Source of the DNA: Sanderia malayensis | Taxonomy: Eukaryota > Cnidaria > Scyphozoa > Semaeostomeae > Pelagiidae | Assembly: GCA_013076295.1 (NCBI GenBank) | Contig: RQOL01000466.1 | Span: forward strand, 5,499,080 to 5,563,079 | Reading direction: 5' to 3' | Length of the DNA: 64,000 bases | In this document: in pieces, positions 58,064 to 64,000 of the stretch | Layout of the letters: the number at the start of each line of letters is the position of its first letter | Numbering within the stretch: position 1 is the first letter of the stretch | Made by a program: the position numbers and the translations under genes | Notes under the pieces: generated by a model | Told to the model about the DNA's origin: nothing | What the model saw: the letters and a program-made list of their open reading frames with translations, nothing else | Database searches by the model: none

Positions 58064-58205
58064 GCCAAGAGTTTTTGTGAGTACATATATTAGAATATTA
58101 GATAACATTTTGAGCATCATGGCAAAGCCGTACAATGATAACATGTTCGTTTAAACTTGTTCCTTACCCCAGTATGCTGAGCAAGCAGTTTTTGGACAAG
58201 ATTCG
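58064..58205. repeat. Direct duplication, copy 2
   Basis: Second copy of the 139-bp segment at 57,555-57,693, same orientation. About 370 bases of unrelated sequence, including a G/C-run repeat, separate the copies. It is about 490 bases upstream of the TPK1 start codon. Confidence 0.85.
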
Positions 58206-58696
58206 AGCCTTACTCAAATGTCAAATGACTTGTTAATGCAGGTTAATGCCATCACTGAACTACTTTGGCTATTCCTCCAATCATTCTCCGATTAAATCGT
58301 AAAACTTAGTATTTTGAATGCTTGCACATTATATGCAAAGTTTATTTCCTAACAAAATATATTTACTGATTTTTTTTATCCGTCAAATATTGGCATGCCA
58401 AAATAAATGATTTCCTTTTGTGGAAATCATTTATTGTGTGCGTGTGCATTGCCTTATCCATTATTTATGTTTTCTACATTCAAATATATCAAATCAACAC
58501 ATGGCCTTTATAATTTTACCAATGTCCAGTATTATAACGGGCGGAAATCTTCAGATAGTCTTATCTCTTGTTTAGTTTCTCTTAATTACTCCTGTGTCCT
58601 GTTCCCGAGTCATGGGCAGGTTCCAGCCCACTGAATCCGTCCCATCTCGGAATCTTGGCCTCGTCGAATATTTGTCTGAATGTTTATTTATTCAAA

Positions 58697-60131
58697 ATGT
58701 CACTAGTTTCAAGACTTGGACATGGTACAAGAATTATTTGGCAACATCATACACCTTTAAACTATCTCAAAGAAAATTCAGGTAAATTTAAATCTATCTA
58801 GACGGCTTTTCGTAACACTATCAAATAAAATTGTGTTGTGTTTGTAGGCCCCCATTTTGAATTCTTTTATGATATTCAATTGTTTTTAGGTGTAAAGATA
58901 TGCCTTTTATTGCTAAACAGGCCTTTGGAAAAGTATTTATCAATTTTAAAAAATATATGGAATTCAGGTACTTTTTGAAAATATGTCACTTCTTTTACAT
59001 TTTGGTTGATAATTATTACATGCATTACTTATCTACATATATTGAAAATATGTTTTAGCTTTAATCAAAGTTTGTGCAGATGGTGCATTAAACCGTTTGA
59101 ATGATGCTCTTGGTACAGATGAAGACAGGTGCATGAGAATAATTATCCCCTTTAAAACATTTTTATTTTTATTCCGTACAATGATTACAATTAATATGTA
59201 TGGCAATTTTTAAGGTAACATTTGGTTTGCAGATACATACCAGATTATGTTTGCGGTGATTTTGACTCAGTATGTCCTAACCTATTGGAGCTTTATGAAA
59301 AAAGGGTAAATTTGAAATATATTACTAGCAGGATAAATATTAATTTTTAATTGCGTATCAGGATTCTCATTCTTCTATTATTACATTTTGCAGGGTGCAA
59401 ATATTGTTGAAACCACAAGCCAAGATGAAACAGATTTTACAAAGACTTTATATTTAGCAATTGAGAAACTCCAACAAAGACGTCAAGAAGTATTTTTTCA
59501 ACTGATCGTTGCATTGCAATTTTTAGAACTGGATATTTGGGTCATTTGAACTATTCTTAATGGTTTGATGAAATTGTTTTTTAGTATGATGCAATAGTTT
59601 GTCTTGGTGGATTTGGTGGAAGAATGGATCATGTGATGTCAAATTTGAATTGTCTTTATAAAGCATCAAAAATACAATCAAAGCCTTGTTATTTGGTATC
59701 ATCAAAGAATCTTATGTGTCTTTTGCAACCAGTAAGGAAATTATTTGTTTCAGGGTGCATACTATTTTCTAGATTATTAACAAAAGCATTAAAACAGTAC
59801 ATTTAATATTGATTGAAGGGATCTCATGTCTTGCATGTAAATACTGGTTTTGAAGATGACTGGTGTGGACTTATTCCATTGGGTTGTCTGGTTCAAAAAG
59901 TTTATACAACTGGCTTGAAATGGAACTTAGGTAAGTTACTTTCTCATTTCTCTACCTGTTCATATTCTCAAATCAAATATTTTGATATGGTTTTCATACA
60001 TTTTCATAGATGGACAATCATTGGCATTTGGGTCCTTGGTTAGCACATCAAATGCATTTGAAAACAAGGAACAAGTTACGATAGAAACAACAGATCCACT
60101 TATATGGACTATGGGGGTTAAGGATAATTGA
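58697..60131 (+). CDS. TPK1: Thiamin pyrophosphokinase
   Basis: Eight exons join in phase into 260 residues: 58697-58781, 58890-58967, 59059-59128, 59233-59305, 59394-59489, 59585-59731, 59819-59930 and 60010-60131 (TGA). [13 protein letters not shown] and [14 protein letters not shown] start the catalytic domain. [21 protein letters not shown] and DETDFTKTL are the conserved acidic and nucleotide-binding motifs; [16 protein letters not shown] closes the domain. [17 protein letters not shown] and STSNAF form the C-terminal thiamin-binding domain, ending in [10 protein letters not shown]. The enzyme transfers pyrophosphate from ATP to thiamin, making the cofactor TPP in the cytosol as a homodimer. 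Length is close to human TPK1 (243), so the gene looks complete. The chosen ATG precedes the LxxLN segment by about 29 residues, as in vertebrates. Divergent from CCT5. Confidence 0.95.
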
Positions 60132-61005
60132 ATTTTGATATAAAACATTAGAGGAATTAATGGAATAGTCTTCAAGCTTAGAAGCTTAGTTCAAAGAGTA
60201 AAGTTGTGATTAATCATGTCTACAATACCCTTCTCTGCAAGCACCCTCGTTTGCAACGAAAAGAAGCCTCTTCTAAATTTAATAACAATCTTTGAATTTA
60301 CTCTCACTGTTATTGCTACATACATTCATTTCTTTTTGCGTGAGTTAAACTAAAAATAGAGTAAAATACAATTGTAGTTAAATTAGATAAATACAGTAAA
60401 GGCTTAATGACGCGATGTGTTATTAAAATTTGGTGGGTTTTTTTCTTCTTTCCTTTTTTTAGAGACATCTCTTTGCAGCAAGTTAAATAAGATTTCTAAA
60501 CTCATAAACCTGTTTTAATTAAAATTATGAGCAGAGAAATCTGATACTAGACAGCCCAAAATTAATTTAAGAAACTTTTAGAACTAAAACTTGGCCAAAA
60601 AATTTATATAAAAAACATTTGATGCGAAATGTTCAAGATTGCGTAGGTAGACACTTTATACATGGTAAGACACGATACGACATATTACTAAACAATTGAT
60701 CTTAATTACAGATATATTTGTTATATCGACCTCGAATAATATGGATCAAAATATGATTGTAATTAATCATTTCACTCTAATTAATAATAGTTGCATGCTT
60801 TTTACAATCAGCTGTTTGGTCAAACTGATCGGTCGGTGGATGGAGGGACAATTTCGTATCCTAAACACTAAGCGATATTATTTTATCTTAAGCTATGTTC
60901 AGGGAATAAAGATCAAAAGACGAAGATAAAGTTGTATAATTATCAAAATGTATTTCGGTGGTCTTGTTCAAGCAACTCAATGTTAATGATAAAATGATAA
61001 TAAAG
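60132..61005. other. Intergenic, TPK1 to ABCG
   Basis: No gene is recognised. At about 60,555-60,610 lies a fragment (ttaagaaacttttagaactaaaactt) of the MITE family at 16.2 kb. The ABCG start codon and N-terminal exon may lie here but cannot be identified. Confidence 0.45.
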
Positions 61006-64000
61006 TTGGTTTAACTTGGCAAGATGTTTGCGTTGAAGTTGAACTTCCCAGGCCTCCATTTTACAAGAGATGTTTAAAAAATGCTGACGAAGACCTTAAA
61101 CCAAAGCTCAAACAGATTTTATTTGATGGTATGGAGATTTTAATACTTTTTAGTTGCTTATAAAAAAATGCGTGTAATGTGCTATATATAATATGAAAGC
61201 ATTGTAAATATGATTTAGGTATTAGATTTGTTTTACTTTATTTTACAGTTAATGGAAGCATAGAACCAGGTTCACATATAGTTAGGAAGGTTTTAGCCTG
61301 GTCTCGAGCATATTGGAAGGTGAGGAGAATTGCTTTCGAAGTTTGAAAGGAAATGCCGCTCATATTCCAGGAATGTTCGAGACAGCAATTAGGAAACGAC
61401 AATTAAAATAAGCATGCTTGTCTCAGCCGAACTTGCTAATACATTCTGGTGTGAAAATGATCTTTGTGGCAAATTACGCTAATTATATTGTTTTTGTCGC
61501 CATATGCCACCGCCCACTTTGTATTTGTCTTCACCACACGCTTTTTCTTTTTAGAAAGTTGTTCATAAGAATCATCATAAGTTTATAAGAAACTAAAGCT
61601 AGAATGTCCAAAAATTTAATAGAAAATTTAACACTAAGCAAAAGAATACTTAAGAAACTAAAAATTTGCCATTCTTAGGCAAAATCTACTTTTAGTTGCT
61701 TTATGGACGGCATAGTCTCAGTGAATATATTAAAGAATTATTTGGATTTTTTGGAGTGTAACTTTTTATTTTGATCTGCATTCTACATGGATCGATTTTG
61801 TGACGATCTGAGCTAATTTTTAGAATTCCACCCAAAAATGCTCAAATTCGAAATAAGAAAAAGAAATAACAAAGTACACTACACGAGTTTGTACAGTACA
61901 CGTGTTACGCACAGTAGACGAGTTTCTTGTTCACTTTTTTAGTGGTGTTGGCAAAACTACTTTGATGAATGTATTGGCTCATCAAAATCTTGGACCTCTT
62001 CTTATTTCTGGTTCAATTAAAGTCAATGGACAGGAAATTGGAAAGAAAATGAAAACAATATCAGCATATGTCCAACAAGAAGATTTGTATATTGGAACAT
62101 TGACTGTAAGAGAACATCTCTACTTCCAGGTAATAGAAAATGCAAAAAGAATGTTGATTCGAATTTACTGCTGAGGTCATTTCTTTGTCATACTTTAATG
62201 TGTTGGTTTTTTATTTACTGGCAGGCAATGTTGCGTATTGACAGGTCGGTACCAAGGTCTGAAAAATTGGCAAGAGCAGATAAAGTCATTTACGAGGTAA
62301 TTTCTGCTAAATATTCATTACAGGTTAACAAATTGATGTATGTAATACAACTATAATTAAGATTAATGACGGCATGTCCTGCTATGATACATTCAAAATT
62401 TCTTTTATTTTTTCAAGATAATATATCATTTTGACATTTGTCATTTTTAATCATAAAGCTAAAAGTCAATCCTTGCACTGACTTGAAGAGAAGACTCCTA
62501 CCATTAAGTGTGTAATAAATTAAACCGTATACAAATTTCTATATGATTGCTTTTAAAGACAAGAAAGCGTCTGGTGGTGTGACCCATTTAGAAACGATAC
62601 TTTGAGAGAACGGTACATGGTCAAAACAAAAGAAATAATAGCTTAACAATTGAAAGTCCTAAAAATGAAAACAGAATTTGGGTCCAGAATTTCTTTTGCT
62701 TTACTAATGCTGATAATAACATTCCCATTTCAGCGAGAAAATTGGTCTCTGGGGGCTTATTCAGTAATTTTTTAAACTCTCCTTTTAATCAGCTCAATTT
62801 TTAAATGTTATTAATTTCATTACAGGACCCAATGATGACAGTATGCTTATTATGCTGATTTGTCATTCCTGTTAAAATATTTGTTATTATTTATAGCTTG
62901 GTCTAACAAAATGTCAAGATACCCTGATTGGCATTCCTGGACGAATCAGAGGAATATCTGGAGGAGAATTGAAACGATTATTTTTTGCTTCAGAAGTTTT
63001 AACAAATCCTGCATTACTTTTTGTTGATGAACCAACATCAGGATTGGACTCTTTCATGGCGCAAAATGTAATTGGTGCATTGCAAAAGATGGCCGCTGGG
63101 GGAAGAACTATTTTAACAACAATTCATCAGCCTTCATCCGAAGTTTATAACATGTTTGATAAGTAAGAAATTATGAATATTCATATGTTTGCAAACATTT
63201 GTACAAGCAGCGCATATGATTAACAGTTGCCTTTATTGTAAAAATGTGTTATTATTCCATAGAGTTCTGTTTATGTCAGAAGGAAGAGTTGCATATATTG
63301 GTAAGACAAACGATGCACTTCCCTTTTTCAGCAGGTGAGAAGTCCAAGTATACTGCACCTTTAGCCATGTTTAGCCTTAGTTACAGCTAATTATTAATTT
63401 TCTTTATTGAAACATTTTATAACAATTTATATTAAATATTAACACAATAAGATCTCATATCTGTCATTTGGAGCGTCGCTTCAATTCATCTACATTTGAA
63501 GCAAAATCTTTTTCAACCGATAGCGAGGTCAGAAAATAGCAAAGCATTTTCTCATTTTATTTAGCATTGGGTTATCCTTGTCCTCCCAATTATAATCCCG
63601 CTGATCATTTCATTGGTACATTGGCAATAATACCTGGAAACGAGGTTGAGTGCAAAGAAAGATCCAAGGTATTTTTTCACATTTATTTCTTCCTTCTTCT
63701 TTCACATGTTTTCTTGTTGTCTCTTCACATTATTTCGTATGATTTGTTTATTTCAAGGCAATCTGTGATGCATTTGAAGATTACTCTTCAATTTTATTCC
63801 GAGAAACACGATTTTATTCCGGTGATCATTCTTAATTTTTTATCAGTGTAGAAATTTCACATTCAAGTTTGCATGTTAATTTGCACTCCTTATAAACCAG
63901 TTAATAACGAACGATAATTAATATCTAATGTATCTTTTATCGTCTAAATTAGGGATCTGTGGCTCTGGAAAAGTCAAGGTAACAATCCTACCTCCCTTTT
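61006..64000 (+). CDS. ABCG-family half-transporter, 5' part (runs off the window)
   Basis: Exons seen: about 61006-61128 ([19 protein letters not shown]), a possible short one at about 61251-61271 (VNGSIEPG), 61943-62129, 62225-62296, 62897-63162, 63263-63334, 63565-63668, about 63758 on (ICDAFEDYS), and 63954-63979. Motifs: the second half of Walker [15 protein letters not shown]-loop [20 protein letters not shown], signature GISGGELKR, Walker [15 protein letters not shown]-loop [11 protein letters not shown], then [15 protein letters not shown]. The nucleotide-binding domain comes first, as in white/ABCG proteins; membrane helices should follow downstream. Such proteins dimerise to export sterols, pigments precursors or drugs. 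The stretch encoding the first half of Walker A (about ten residues) is not found between 61,272 and 61,942, and the junction 63,334/63,565 is out of phase with a GT donor. Either the model misses a mini-exon or the gene is damaged. Confidence 0.85.
61555..61690. repeat. 'taagaaacta' MITE fragment in ABCG intron
   Basis: The words cataagtttataagaaactaaagct and cttaagaaactaaaaatttgcc belong to the 16.2 kb MITE family. The fragment lies exactly where the exon for the first half of Walker A should be, so it may have disturbed this part of the gene. Confidence 0.45.

Overview
The window is AT-rich eukaryotic DNA with many short GT-AG introns. It holds animal-type genes: a GATA factor with two zinc fingers, an otopetrin, a Cys-loop ligand-gated channel, TTLL1, CCT5 and TPK1. 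The mix of Cys-loop channel, BCCT transporter, SWEET, SINE-like repeats and many DNA-transposon families suggests an invertebrate metazoan, cnidarian- or tunicate-like. The sequence alone does not fix the species. I rebuilt gene models by hand from splice sites, reading phase and remembered family motifs. No alignment was run.

Layout. 1-3.4 kb: 3' part of a BCCT-family transporter (+). 4.1-4.7 kb: fragment of a non-LTR retrotransposon (-). 4.9-7.4 kb: complete six-exon SWEET sugar transporter (+). 7.4-20.3 kb: gene-poor, with a full-length but decayed hAT transposon with perfect 8-bp target duplication (11,342-14,668) and a small MITE. 20.3-29.9 kb: GATA transcription factor (+) with a 6.8 kb first intron holding another MITE. 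30.3-32.0 kb: intronless otopetrin proton channel (-). 32.6-34.0 kb: palindromic pair of SINE-like repeats and further tRNA-like fragments. 34.2-43.8 kb: a 14-exon TTLL1 gene (-). Its 5.95 kb intron 10 holds an intronless DDAH/amidinotransferase-like gene on the opposite strand and a nest of inverted-repeat elements. 46.4-49.4 kb: Cys-loop channel with a PAR (anion-type) pore motif (+). 50.1-57.2 kb: CCT5 chaperonin subunit (-), with a piggyBac fold-back and a hAT MITE in one intron. 58.7-60.1 kb: thiamin pyrophosphokinase (+). 61.0-64.0 kb: start of an ABCG half-transporter (+) that runs off the window.

The genes are not an operon and share no obvious pathway; they mix housekeeping (CCT5, TPK1, TTLL1), membrane transport (BCCT, SWEET, OTOP, Cys-loop, ABCG) and regulation (GATA).

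The most unusual signal is in the Cys-loop channel. The exon end and splice donor that follow the pore helix M2 are tandemly copied as twelve 33-bp units. Each unit carries a donor-like sequence, and all are in the same reading phase. Use of a later donor would add multiples of 11 residues to the M2-M3 loop without breaking frame.
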